Source: Onchidella celtica (Eukaryota; Mollusca; Gastropoda; Systellommatophora; Onchidiidae). Taken from it: 64,000 nucleotides of DNA. The notes below the pieces were generated by a model. It was given only the letters and a program-made list of their open reading frames with translations. It made no database searches and had not been told where the DNA came from. Shown here piece after piece: positions 24,629-64,000 of this stretch. The translations under genes and the position numbers were made by a program. Location: assembly GCA_963931925.1 (NCBI GenBank), contig OZ007575.1, forward strand, positions 31,377,394 to 31,441,393, written 5' to 3'. The stretch's first letter is position 1, and every line of letters starts with the position of its first letter.

Positions 24629-26184
24629 CTGTGTGCACAAAAGCCTAAGCTACGTTAAAATAATGTAGTTATTAATGATTATGCTTATTGGGAATACGTC
24701 TCTGTGCTAACTGTTGCCGCTAACAGTTAAGTTACTATATTCGCCAAAATCTTAATTAAATACGTTGGGTCGTAGATTGCAATCTTAATTTTAACAAACT
24801 TTTCAGAAGAGAAAAACTTAATGACTTTCTTTATCAAACTTAGTGGTTAGATACTACACACACACACACAAATATTTAAAAATGTAACCCTTTGTTTTCA
24901 CAATTTAACCCGCGAACTTATAACACAACCTGTGGGCTGTTAGGTGCTGTAGGCATGCCAAATATTTCAATTTTATTGTTTTTAACAGTTGAGTTACGAC
25001 AGTTTACCACCCAGCCCTGGAGTCAGACTGGTGTTATATTAACACATGCCAATACAGTTTTATTAGCCGTGAGATATAGGCTGTGCCAAAGTTATCTTGA
25101 AACAATATCAGATGTAGGCTACATTTGCACGAGCATCCAGTGCACTCACACTGTTATGACAGGAAATGAAACGCCACACTGGATATCAAGCAAGGACAGG
25201 AGGAAGAACAAAGAGGACGACCAGGAAGAAGATGGCACGACGACATAAAACAGAGAGGAGGAATATCATGGATGAGGAAAACGTCAGGAAAAAATGGATG
25301 CCATTATCGGAGAACTACATCCAGCAGTGGATGAACAGTGCCTAGGTGAAAGATGTGAAAAAGTGAAGGATTTGGACTGAAATCTGGGGACGATAGTCTT
25401 ATTACAAAGCCGAAGAGTTTATCTAAATTCACTATGAATTTTAAACCCTTTACTATATCTTCTTGAGATCAGTAACAGATTTGTCCAAATGCCGGTTTTT
25501 CATTGGCTAGAGACAGCAGCACGGAAACGTCTCGAGCCAGAAGTCAGAGGTCATGGCAGTACTGCACTTCAGTCATTACCTAAATCCAACTGGTCCTATA
25601 ATTAAAATTGCAACTTTCTCTTACGGGCCGAGCCCACCATACATTCTCCCACGATTTGTGCCCAAACTGACTCGCCTTCTTGCCCCCTTCTTCCCACTCC
25701 TCTGATGAAAGCAATCAGGGGCCCGTTCATAAAGTATGCACGCTGCGAAAAAGACGAAGGGAATTGCCCGCCAGTGCATGGAAAGCGTGTACATGAAGAG
25801 AGAGAGAGAGAGAGTGATGAGATAGGGAAATAGACTTCTGAGAAGTTCATCATATATGCGCTTTTCAGTTATGGTCATAATTTTAAACATGTATTTAGGG
25901 GGGGGGGGAAGAGAGAGAGAAGGGGGGGGGGTGTCAAATGTGCCCAAGACCGAGCGTACATATTTTCTGGATGGCTGTTTGATGTAATGAATTTCAAAAA
26001 GGAAAAACAACAGAAAAACCAGGTAAATTGTTGAAATGCATGAAAATCAACTAAGTTTCTATGATACAGTTAATTGGTCCGTCCATGCAAAAATTCCACT
26101 TCAAACTTTATAACAGCAAGGTGTTATCCTGGACATTCACCATTCTACTGGCCCTACAGAATAGTCGGGGCAATGGAGGGACGG
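24629..26184. other. no host gene seen; LINE 3' fragment inside
   Basis: Besides the LINE remnant at 25186-25345 this holds purine tracts at 25796-25816 and 25896-25930 and short ORFs without domains. Confidence 0.35.
25186..25345 (+). pseudogene. LINE reverse-transcriptase ORF, C-terminal remnant
   Basis: Translates in pieces as RGRPGRRWHDDIKQRGGISWMR then, after a frameshift, KKWMPLSENYIQQWMNSA and a TAG. This is the recognisable C-terminal end of non-LTR retrotransposon polyproteins (RGRPxxRWxDDI...W...L.E.YIQQW). Truncated and broken. Confidence 0.65.
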
Positions 26185-26395
26185 AGCTAGCAACCCTACG
26201 GAAATCAGATGTTCAGGATTAACACCAAGTTTGCAAGTAGGAATGACATCGATCCTATGTAAATCTGCTGGTTACGACATCTCGCTGACGTCGGTTTGTT
26301 GTGGGGAACGCGCCCTTACAGGTATCCTACCAAACCTACGGAACTCCTATATGAATCTACTTCTGATTTACGTGGGGATGTTGGCTGGGGATACT
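26185..26395 (+). repeat. MITE-like element related to the satellite, copy 3
   Basis: Blocks AGCAACCCTACGGAAATCAG, AGTTTGCAAGTAGGAATGACATCG, GGTTACGACATCTCG and GATTTACGTGGGGATGTTGGCTG. The ends are imperfect inverted repeats (GGAAATCAG and CTGATTTACG). Confidence 0.5.
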
Positions 26396-26539
26396 GATAC
26401 TAAACGAATGCAAGGCGTGCATGTGAAGTTACGGGGATTAGAAATTGCCGAAATCGAGCATACTTGCTTAATGGATGTTCCCTCGCGTGACGCCAATCTC
26501 AGAGACACAAGCAGTGGTAGTTTGGTCGGTTTGAGCGTT

Positions 26540-26555
26540 TGTATATAAAAACCTG
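26540..26555 (+). promoter_or_regulatory. isolated TATAAAA box
   Basis: GTATATAAAAACCTGG; no convincing ORF or exon follows, so its significance is doubtful. Confidence 0.15.
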
Positions 26556-26867
26556 GAGCCGGCCTGGTGTCGTGTTGGGAGGGACAGCTCTTTGGCCAAT
26601 CAACAACCGTCATCTCTGCCTGCTGGACGGGAAGAGAGCTCAGATTTCAGATACAACACCTATCAGACAAGGTTGATGATTTTTCACACAATATACCGTT
26701 AACTTTTCAGTTTTACAAGGATAATTCTACGGTTACAGATTTTATTTGGGTTGTTTTTGTGTTTCTTTCATAGCATGTGATATAGCATTTATGCTTATTA
26801 AGTAAACTAACTGGCCCGTTGGCTAGAGGAATACACAGATGTGATTTTTAACGTTGAATTTCTATCA

Positions 26868-27160
26868 TCAATGTGTAGATTTAAGGCGCGGAACGAAATT
26901 GCCTGTTCCACTTTTTCATTATACAAGAAGAAAATGCGTCCTTTTTTTTTCCCGGCTCAAAATGCCGGAACACTTTCTTCTGTTCAACTCAGTTGAGGCT
27001 AAAAATTAACGAAAGTATTAAAAATGTAGCGAACTTCAAGACCTTTTAAAATACTCCCAGGCACACCTTTAGGTCTTTCCACTCGTAGAATTTAAGTCTC
27101 AGCGGTAAATAAGCCTTTCATGATTATATTGAAAGCTTTACTTCCTTTATAATATGATAA
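26868..27160 (+). repeat. 290-bp dispersed repeat, copy 1
   Basis: Matches 32293-32588 in inverted orientation: CATCAATGTGTAGATTTAAGG, GGAACACTTTCTTCTGTTCAACTC, AATTAACGAAAG, GTAGAATTTAAG, GCCTTTCATGATTA, TTACTTCCTTTATA. Class unknown. Confidence 0.75.
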
Positions 27161-27218
27161 TTTACGGTTACATAATATTATTTGGGTTGTTTCTGTGTTT
27201 ATCTACGTTTATAGCATA

Positions 27219-27928
27219 CTAGTTGAGGTCCCGGCCCTGCCGGGGATAAATCGGTTTGAATATTGGTTTCAGTTCTGGGTGGTTATTATGGACCTGCTTC
27301 ATCTGGCCTGTTCCTATTTGTTTATTTTATTTTTGTTTGTTTGTTTTTAAATAAGTCTCACTGCTCTGCCTTTGTGAGTTGACACCCTGCGCATCCCGTA
27401 CAACTGCATGATTTGCGCACGGGTTAGTGTGTTTGATAGTGAACACATCGCAGGTAATGATAACAAAACCTTAAAATGGCGAACCATGACTCGAAATAGA
27501 TCTGAATGATGGCGAAACAATAAATTTCCAATAAAAAAAAACTACAGCGATTTGAGACTTGTATGCCTACCGATAGTACGTTTTTTAGGGGGCATGCTGC
27601 ATCAGTGCATGCTAGATCTAGCTCTCACAGACACTACTGTGATTATGAATCGAATTCCGGGGCCGGAAGTGGAAAAGCGATTAACAAAGAAAGAGGTCAT
27701 AGGTTCACGAACGTACAATTCGGATCAAACGCTCTCGCAAATTTACTGTTCCATTCTTATCGCATTATTGGAATAACTCACGAATCCCATAAGCTTTTTT
27801 ATGCCTATGTACATAGGAACACTGGTCAGTATCGTACAATTGTGTGTGCCAAATTTCAGTTCAATACGTGCAGTAGTTTTTGAGTCCATAGGGAACAAAG
27901 GGGTTTTCTTACATTTTTTTTGTATAGA
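27219..27928 (-). mobile_element. Helitron-like non-autonomous element
   Basis: On the minus strand it starts TCTATACAAAAAAAATG and ends with the hairpin CCCCGGCAGGGCCGGGA, a short spacer and CTAG. Flanked by A on the 5' side and T on the 3' side, the Helitron A/T target. No Rep/helicase ORF is present. Confidence 0.65.
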
Positions 27929-30358
27929 TGATAAAGCATTTCAATAAACCTGAATATCCTAAGTAAATGAGTACGTCTATTCGGATATCAAAATCTCCAT
28001 TTGGTGAGTGTTTAGAGATTCCTATAGAAACCTAATGCACCAGCTGTGTGCCGTGTCTGAGATTACTGAAATATGGAAATCACATTACGAACAGGCATAA
28101 TAAGTTGACATTCTGAAAGACTTCAGGCTGGATTCTTCCTGTTTTAGCCTGGCCAGTTTGCGTCATGTGAACGTGAAAATTTGTCTATGAAACATTGATT
28201 CCGGAGTCTTGTGGGGTGGTTTGAACAAGATTTCCCTAATGTGAAACGTGTACTATTTTCGATTGATTCTGTTGCAAGTCCATCCTTTGAAATGCTACAA
28301 CTCCGCAGGTGGTATTTTGATATCATATCATGCCTAACAACAAATTAATTTTTTGATAATTTTAGTGATACTGGAGTGATGTCTTCTGATGTTCTGTTGG
28401 GAGTTGATTTACACTTCGTTTTGTCTCTAGCTTAACTATAAAAACACTTTCGAAAATTTTTCAAACACATGGTGAGCTGCAATGTAAATGTCTTTGCCCA
28501 TAATATTATTTATTTTTTAACCCTCTAGGCCCCGCCCGCGTTAAAATTTCTGCTTGTGGGAAACTTTCGAATATTCTAGAAAAGATAAATATCAAGCCGT
28601 CTCCAAACCCCAGAGAAAATGCCATTGAATGGTAGAGAGTTAATAATGAAATGCTACAGGTTAAGAACGATTTCCATCATACTAAATTGTTTTAAAATCA
28701 TCTTCGGGTTTGTTTGTTTGTTTGTTTTCTTTTGCATTTCCTGCTACGTCTCTGTCAATATATTCTATCTCCATTTATTCTTGCATTTTACTCCCAGGAA
28801 TGTGCGACTCGTAAGACGGAGTACCAAGCCTGTAGCAGTATTCTGACATAACTCTGACTGACTTCACTGATAAAAGTTGGATTGGGTAACCATCCAGGTG
28901 TGTTTAGTTAACACAGGATGAGTGGTGATGTGAGCTAATAGCAATTAGGTTCCTGTTGGGGGCTGATCTAGAAACAGTGTATGTCCCCGATGTTTAGGAC
29001 GTGCAATTCGGCGTTACGCCACAGTGTAGGCGACAAGACTGAAATCGTCCAATACAATTAGCCCAAATCATTTCGTGACATGAGCTTGAGGTCGTGCGCC
29101 GTTAGATCTTTTGTGAAGCGCTTTTAGGCTCCGCCCAGTGTCTTGCATTATTTTATAGACATAAAATAGGCCCCTGTCTTGCTAAAGATCTAAGTGGCAG
29201 TCAGATGAGTAAGAAAGAGGAAAGAGGGAGAGAGAGGGAGAAAGTGGGGGAGGGGGCCGAGGGGGAGAGAGGGGAGAAGAAAGAGAGGGAAAAGAGAGAG
29301 AGAGTGGAGGGAGCGACAGAGGGGAAGGAAAGAGGGGGAACACACAAAGGGGACGGGTATAGAGGGATGTCGGAAGAAAGTTTATCCCATGCAACGCCGG
29401 CTATCTCATCTAGCTCTCAATAATTCTAAGGCAAGATAATATCGGTAGTCACGTGGTAAACTTTGGCAGCTCGACGTTTTTCAAAATTTGAGAGATCTGG
29501 CATGCTCCTAATCCTTGACAGCCCGTAGGTATTGTTATAAGTTGCAAGTTAAACTCTATAACTGCTTGTTATTTTTTTTATTATCGTAAGTAATAAATTA
29601 TGAAGGCTGACGAAGACAGTTATTGTTTCTCCTGCAAACTTTTGTTTGCCATGGGCCCCTCGATATTGTCACTTTCCATTGATAAACCACAAAACCTGGT
29701 CAATTCATAGCTGGAATGTCCTTCTCTTTCCTTTGTAAGAAATGTGTTCATGGTTTCGTAATGCCATTTTTCCGTGGTCATTTCCGTAGTCTAGGCAAAA
29801 GAAGAACTCCGCCCGTCATTAAATACGTGCACTTTAAATAACTATGATGTCGATAATAACGATGGGATAGATAAAGAGGATATTGCTTCTTTCACTGAAA
29901 ATCCGGTGGGTTATTATTGATATTATAATTCCTTGGTTGCATGAATGCAACAATTATGTAAAAAGCTTCTTAATGAATGCAATATTTTATAGCATTACCA
30001 GTCAGTCAGTTTGTCGGTCCTTTAGACAAGTGAAGATCACAATGTAATAAAAACATGATCAATTTAATAAGTAATAAACACCAACAATAAAATTCATCAA
30101 CTTAATACAAGAGATCCAATCAGTTATTTATACATTACTTCAACTCGTTAAATCTCGATCACATAATATTCAGTTATCAGAAAGTTCAGTAGAATAATGA
30201 CTGAAGGATTTAGCCAAGGATCACTCATCATTCACTTAGTCTTACTATTGCAAAGCATGACATTTTGAACAAGCTGAGCATTTGTAAAAACCAGCTAAAC
30301 AACAAAGTGGAATGGCTGAATACAAAACAATATACATTTTGTGTGTGCGCGTTTGTTT
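27929..30358. other. no gene seen; purine tract and possible Helitron end
   Basis: 29210-29345 is an AG-rich run. At 29385-29414 ATCCCATGCAACGCCGGCTATCTCATCTAG resembles a Helitron 3' end but lacks a good hairpin. Remaining sequence is AT-rich without supported features. Confidence 0.35.
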
Positions 30359-30467
30359 GCTGTTAGGGGACCGTCACATCTAACATAGTAAGCTATAGCT
30401 GAACAGTGAACACAGCTCAATAGTTTCTCTATTCGGCTTTGTAATTACACTACGTTCCCCTAACAAT
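30359..30467 (+). mobile_element. 109-bp MITE (family M1), copy 2
   Basis: CTGTTAGGGGACCGT... AGCTATAGCTGAACAGTGAACA ... CTACGTTCCCCTAACAAT. Lies just upstream of the Helitron copy and the Pif-like gene start. Confidence 0.82.
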
Positions 30468-30488
30468 AACCTTTTTGTTTTTAGTTTA

Positions 30489-30902
30489 CTAGATAGGGTT
30501 CCCGGCATTATCCGGGATAAATCTGTGAACCCATCGTTCTCTCTCTTTCTTTTTGGTTTGGAAAGCTTCCCATTTCCTACAGTCCTACTACAGATTTCAT
30601 GTACACCAGAGCGCACTCATTTCTGGTAAGGAAATTGCCCGCACCGAACTGAACGCGTATTAATACAACGATTCCGGTGCAGTGGACTTACTACTATATG
30701 GAGCTCCCCCCCCCCCACCCCCCCCACCCCCAAAATCATTGTATTTTACATGTTAACAACTTTTTATTTAAAAGTACCTGAAACTTGAATCAACACAATC
30801 GGTCGATACAAAAGCGGTTGGACCGAATTAGCAAGCAAAAAAAAGGGTCAAAATTGCACCACAATGAATTACTCCCGCCACTATTTTTTTTAAATAATAA
30901 GA
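30489..30902 (-). mobile_element. Helitron-like element (family H1), copy 1
   Basis: Minus strand: 5' TCTTATTATTT..., body with AGTGGCGGGAGTAATTCATTG, 3' hairpin TCCCGGATAATGCCGGGA then AACCCTATCTAG. Flanked by A and T. Matches 54601-55043 and 55039-55426. Confidence 0.75.
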
Positions 30903-30949
30903 TAAGATAAGATTTGAGTGATTAAAACAAAATGATTGTTTTCCCTCAG

Positions 30950-31114
30950 GTCAGACAAGGCTGTACAGAGGAGAAGAAAATTTCTGAGTTCCTAAACTTG
31001 CTTGGTCTTTTCAAGAGGAAACCCCCTGCGACCTAAACACTTTTGTTAGCGTTTGTGATCAGGGTATCGACACCAGAGGAGTTGAACCTCCGGCCCTTTC
31101 GCTTCTTGCACAGC
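30950..31114 (+). promoter_or_regulatory. probable 5' UTR part of the first coding exon
   Basis: A strong acceptor (pyrimidine run ending in CAG at 30948-30949) precedes this stretch, so the coding start is probably in a second exon with an untranslated exon further upstream. An in-frame TAA at about 31034 means that the ATG at 31115 is the first usable start. A Helitron-like element ends only 47 bp upstream of the acceptor. The real transcription start is not visible. Confidence 0.4.
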
Positions 31115-60650
<29,536 letters not shown>

Positions 60651-60773
60651 GTGAGTATCACGGGCAAAGTGATAGGGAACCTTGGGTCCTTCATAATTAG
60701 GGCTGTGAGTACTGTACTAACTGACCAATGGTCATAAAAATCGATGTGCTAGGCGAACAAGTGCTGAACATCG

Positions 60774-60931
60774 TGCGACTTTACTTCTTGTTTATTCTAT
60801 CTAGGAGATCTTTTAATTTTACTACGTAGAACAGGTATAACAAATGCACACCTTGACACTTGTTTGAAATGCGTTAAGGCACGTGTCAAGTTATTTCGCA
60901 GTTTCGGTTTAATTTAACTCTTTATCATAAT
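60774..60931 (-). mobile_element. MITE family M2, copy 5, cut by the LTR retrotransposon
   Basis: Left part only (GAGATCTTTTAATTTTACTAC, AACAGGTATAACAAATGCACA, GTGTCAAGTTATTTCGCAG). Similarity stops exactly where the LTR begins at 60932. Confidence 0.75.
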
Positions 60932-62218
60932 TGTCAGGATTAGGATTTGAATTGCCGTGCTAGGTCACGCATTGTTTATTACATGGCATCATTGATTTTG
61001 GCCAGTCCAAACGTCCTTGAACTGTTCCCGTGGACAGTTTGTTTTTGTGGCGCTTTTCTTAGAGATGGAAAGAAAGTGGGGCAAGATAGAACGAATGGAT
61101 AAATTAACAGTGACGATGCAGTTTTCGACCCCGTGGTTTGGGTGTACTTTAACAGAGAAAGACGGGGCGAATAAGGAGTGAATAAATTCGTACATAAAAC
61201 GTTTAGGGTGTAGAGACTTTGCGAACGGTTTTGATAGACTTGAATAACTTTGTCTGTTACTATTAATAGAATCTATTGGCGCTGCGAGCGGAGCTCGAAG
61301 TGGATGCACCAATCAAATTTGAGCAGTCACGTGGACTTGCAGAAGATTTGGCCGAAGCCATCTTGAGATTTAATCACTTCCATGTAGATCTTTCCAGCTA
61401 CGAGGGTGGTCGGCTAATACGGTTCAGCCAGAGAGAACCAACAGACTGTTAACGTCATGTCTATGTCCTGGATAGACAATGAAAATAACCCACAGCTATT
61501 TTCTCCAGTTCCCTGAATCGTTTCAGGGAACCAATCGTAAGTGGCATCAAAATGATTCGAGATGATGTGAATCTGACCCTAACGTTCCAGTAGAAGTGCG
61601 ACCAAAGGAATGCAAGACCATAAAGCTTTACTTGCAATTAAGATCTAGAAAGAGTGACTGATATACACATTTGTAAATTGTAATTGATGTGTCTGGATGA
61701 GGCTGGGGATTGCCAGCCCATCCTAGAACAGATCTAGATCTATCTTAACTACGTCAGTGTGTCTTGACGGTTTGATCCTTTATAAGCAGTTAAATGAGTT
61801 AATATTGTCGTCTGAGACCTAAGTATATCATTTGTGAGATAGTAGGCAGTCTATATTTCTGAAGATAAATAATTACTAAGTAAACTGTGAATGAATCAGA
61901 ATGATATAGAGTTTCAAATCTTTTAAGAATCTAGAGGAGATTTATAGTTATGTATTCTAGTATTTTCATTTGATGCTGCTGATGTTGTCTTTTAATATGT
62001 AAACGATAGACGAAATTGTTAGGAATTTTAAGTAATAAATTTGTGGCCCTACAAGGTCCTTGATATAACGTACTCGAAATTGTTATTAGTGTATGTGGCA
62101 TGGTATGGCAGAGTAATTTCTAAAACCTCTCGATATTTATTAAAAATGCAGTCGAACACGTAAATTTATAATTAACCATCCCCGTAAAACACGAGCACAG
62201 TAATCCCCATCTGTAACA
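60932..62218 (+). repeat. 5' LTR
   Basis: Alignment with the solo LTR holds to the GTAACA at 62213-62218. The end is not certain because three more GTAACAC words follow (to about 62309), each a possible LTR terminus; a primer-binding site was not identified with confidence. Confidence 0.65.
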
Positions 62219-63693
62219 CCCTTCCTTGAACTCGTAACACTCGAGGACCCACCTCGTAACACTGCAGGGCACACCCCTTGGTGAACCCGTAACACTGGAG
62301 AGGGACCCTTAAAAGAACTTTAATAACGCCATGCCACTTAGTTAGATTATTTTGAAACCTATTGTATTTTTTTATTCCATTATTTCATATTGTACTGTTG
62401 TAATATTATGTTTTCAGGTCTTTTATTATAGAGTTTAAGCAATTTGTATTAATCTAATATTTTGTATTTCAATTTCATATGGTGAACATCCCAACATCCC
62501 ATTGACCCGTGGACACCGGCGAGGGAACCCTTTCACCTTCCAGATCTACCTCAGACAGAAATACAAGTTTTCGGCTTGGAGCTATGGATTGAGGATATTA
62601 ACATCAGAATTCCTCAAAAATAAAGATAAGTGATCCATCTATCTAACAGTCTTGGGGAGGGCGACGTACTTTCCGCTCTGTGTGTGTTGTTCCAGGCCAT
62701 TTTACTATTTACTATATGTTTAGTTTAAGTGCGGGAGGTTGGTTGGGATCATAGGTTAGCATATCTTCTTTGCCATTACGAAGGATATTGGAGGCCTTGG
62801 TGGCTATGTAAAATAACTCGGGGGGATTTGCTTCTCTGTGAATAGTTCTATTAGGGATCCATTATTTGTATAGATTGTGGCGTTTTTCTTACTTCCTCAC
62901 TTTTCTTTAGGAAGATGTCTCTCCTGTTTTCTTCTCAAACTATCTGTAATATAAGTTAGGACTTGTAGGGTCTGTTATCGTTCGTTTTACTCGTCAGTAT
63001 ACGTCCTGTTTATTGTATTTTTTTTTGCTTTATGACCTTTAAACTACTATACTAACATTGATATGTTTACAATATATGCCTGAGGTGTTTCACGTGCTAA
63101 AACCACGTTGAATTGTATTCTGGTATTGACATATGTGAGAGAGGAATATAATAATTTTTGGTTCACGTGACAATTTCACGTTGAAGATAGATCTAGAGAG
63201 AATAATTTTGCAGTGGTAACAGAAGACACTGCGTGTGCGCATTTTGTGAAGAGAGAGATATTTCAAATTTGTCGTGTTGAGAGAGAGATATATATTTGAT
63301 TCATCGCATTGAGAGAGCGATTTGTTTTGACAGTGATAACAGAGGACACTGGTTCGTTGCGTTGAGAGAGACGTAAATTTTGAGAGTGATCACTCAAGAC
63401 ATTAATTTATCGCAGTAAAGGCGATATATAGTATTTTATTGCAGTGGGAGCAACGGATAGACGGCACTGCCTTACTAGATTTCATAGAGAGAGAGAGAGA
63501 TAAAGTGTTTGCAGTTAAGTGATACTGCCTGTAATTTTCAGAGAGAGAGATAGAACGTTCTTTTCGCGAAGCAGTGCTAACATAAGACACTGAGTTAATA
63601 TTAACAGTCAATAACTGTTCATATAATATAATTGATACCGCGATATACCTTAATAGTAGGTAAATACTTACTATTTACAGACTTTAACATATC

Positions 63694-64000
63694 ATGGCTG
63701 AGTTTCTTAAATACTTAGAATCTGCCAAAGTTCTGGGCATACCAGAGGAAGAACGCGCCGCGTGTTGCGAACGACACGTACAACAAGACCGAGAGCGCGA
63801 GGATCGAAAAGAACAAAGAGAAAGAGAAAGAGAAAAAGAAGTAGAGAGAGAAAAGGAAAGAGAAAGAGAAAAAGAAGTAGAAAGAGAAAAGGAAAGAGAA
63901 AGAGAAAGAGAGAAAGAAAGAGAGAGAGAAAAGGAAAGACAGCATGAACTCGCAATGAAAAAGTTAGAGCAACAATCGCTTGTAACACCCACTACTGCCA
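63694..64000 (+). CDS. gag-like ORF of the LTR retrotransposon, 3' partial
   Basis: ATG at 63694 opens a frame that stays open to the window edge (102 codons). It starts MAEFLKYLESAKVLGIPEEE, then a highly charged Arg/Glu/Lys stretch (RERERE, EKEVERE) predicted to be a long coiled coil or single helix, then HELAMKKLEQQ. This N-terminal form is familiar from gag polyproteins of metazoan LTR retrotransposons. Some 1.4 kb of leader separates it from the LTR; CTATTTACAG just upstream could be a splice acceptor. The Leu/Ser/Phe ORFs on the other strand are shadows. Confidence 0.62.
   Translation, partial: MAEFLKYLESAKVLGIPEEERAACCERHVQQDREREDRKEQREREREKEVEREKEREREKEVEREKEREREREKEREREKERQHELAMKKLEQQSLVTPTTA

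Larger units (their letters stand above)
60932..64000 (+). mobile_element. LTR retrotransposon, 5' part (runs off the window)
   Basis: 5' LTR begins TGTCAGGATTAGGA at 60932, in the middle of an M2 MITE, and matches the solo LTR at 19179-20431 in inverted orientation. It is followed by an AT-rich leader and a gag-like ORF. Internal pol genes and the 3' LTR would lie past 64000. The LTR type (TG...CA, 5-bp duplication at the solo copy) fits Ty3/gypsy or BEL. The gag-like N-terminus favours a Ty3/gypsy type, but this cannot be decided here. Confidence 0.75.

Noticed and set aside
26231..26548. 105-aa ORF ahead of a TATA-like box
   Set aside because: Overlaps a MITE-like repeat, with no domain and no splice or codon support.
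29385..29414. Another Helitron 3' end
   Set aside because: CTAG is present but the stem is poor, the next base is C rather than T, and no 5' end was found.

Overview
The window is animal nuclear DNA. Its one large host gene has introns with canonical GT/AG borders, and the rest is packed with eukaryotic transposons, LINE fragments, microsatellites and satellites. The gene's domain set (two von Willebrand A domains, a threonine-rich mucin-like stretch, peritrophin-type chitin-binding modules, then the start of a laminin-G domain) is that of the molluscan shell-matrix proteins Pif and BMSP. A shelled mollusc, probably a gastropod, is therefore the best guess for the organism. That is an inference from domain content and was not tested by any search.

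Layout. 1-1200 holds a 50-bp minisatellite of 14 units. 2553-7407 is a nearly complete DNA transposon bounded by TTAA. It carries an 871-aa DDE/RNase-H-like transposase on the minus strand, with one short intron in its 5' part. 7400-30350 has no recognisable host gene. It contains a decayed tandem duplication, a 2.4-kb satellite of about 142-bp units with a detached near-identical copy, a solo LTR with a perfect 5-bp target duplication (19179-20431), MITEs, Helitron ends and a LINE 3' end.

31115-60650 and beyond, plus strand, is the host gene. I traced eighteen coding exons with consistent reading phase: signal peptide, a Gly/Asn/Tyr-rich segment, VWA1 (three exons), a Thr-rich linker, VWA2 (three exons of nearly the same sizes), a 2157-bp threonine-rich mucin-like exon, three more Thr/Pro/Lys exons, two peritrophin-type chitin-binding exons, a third short Cys module, and the first two exons of a LamG domain. 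About 1892 codons are visible. The rest of LamG and the stop codon lie beyond 64000, because an LTR retrotransposon (60932 to the window edge, with the start of a gag-like ORF at 63694) occupies the next intron.

If expressed, the protein should be secreted. Adhesive VWA domains, a glycosylated or mineral-interacting linker and chitin-binding modules would together tie chitin to other matrix proteins or mineral in the shell framework. The introns are loaded with repeats: four copies of a roughly 109-bp MITE across 23-58 kb, five of a roughly 250-bp MITE across 24-61 kb, two hAT-type MITEs with 8-bp target duplications, three short Helitron-like elements, and long (TATC)n, (CT)n and (GAAA)n tracts.
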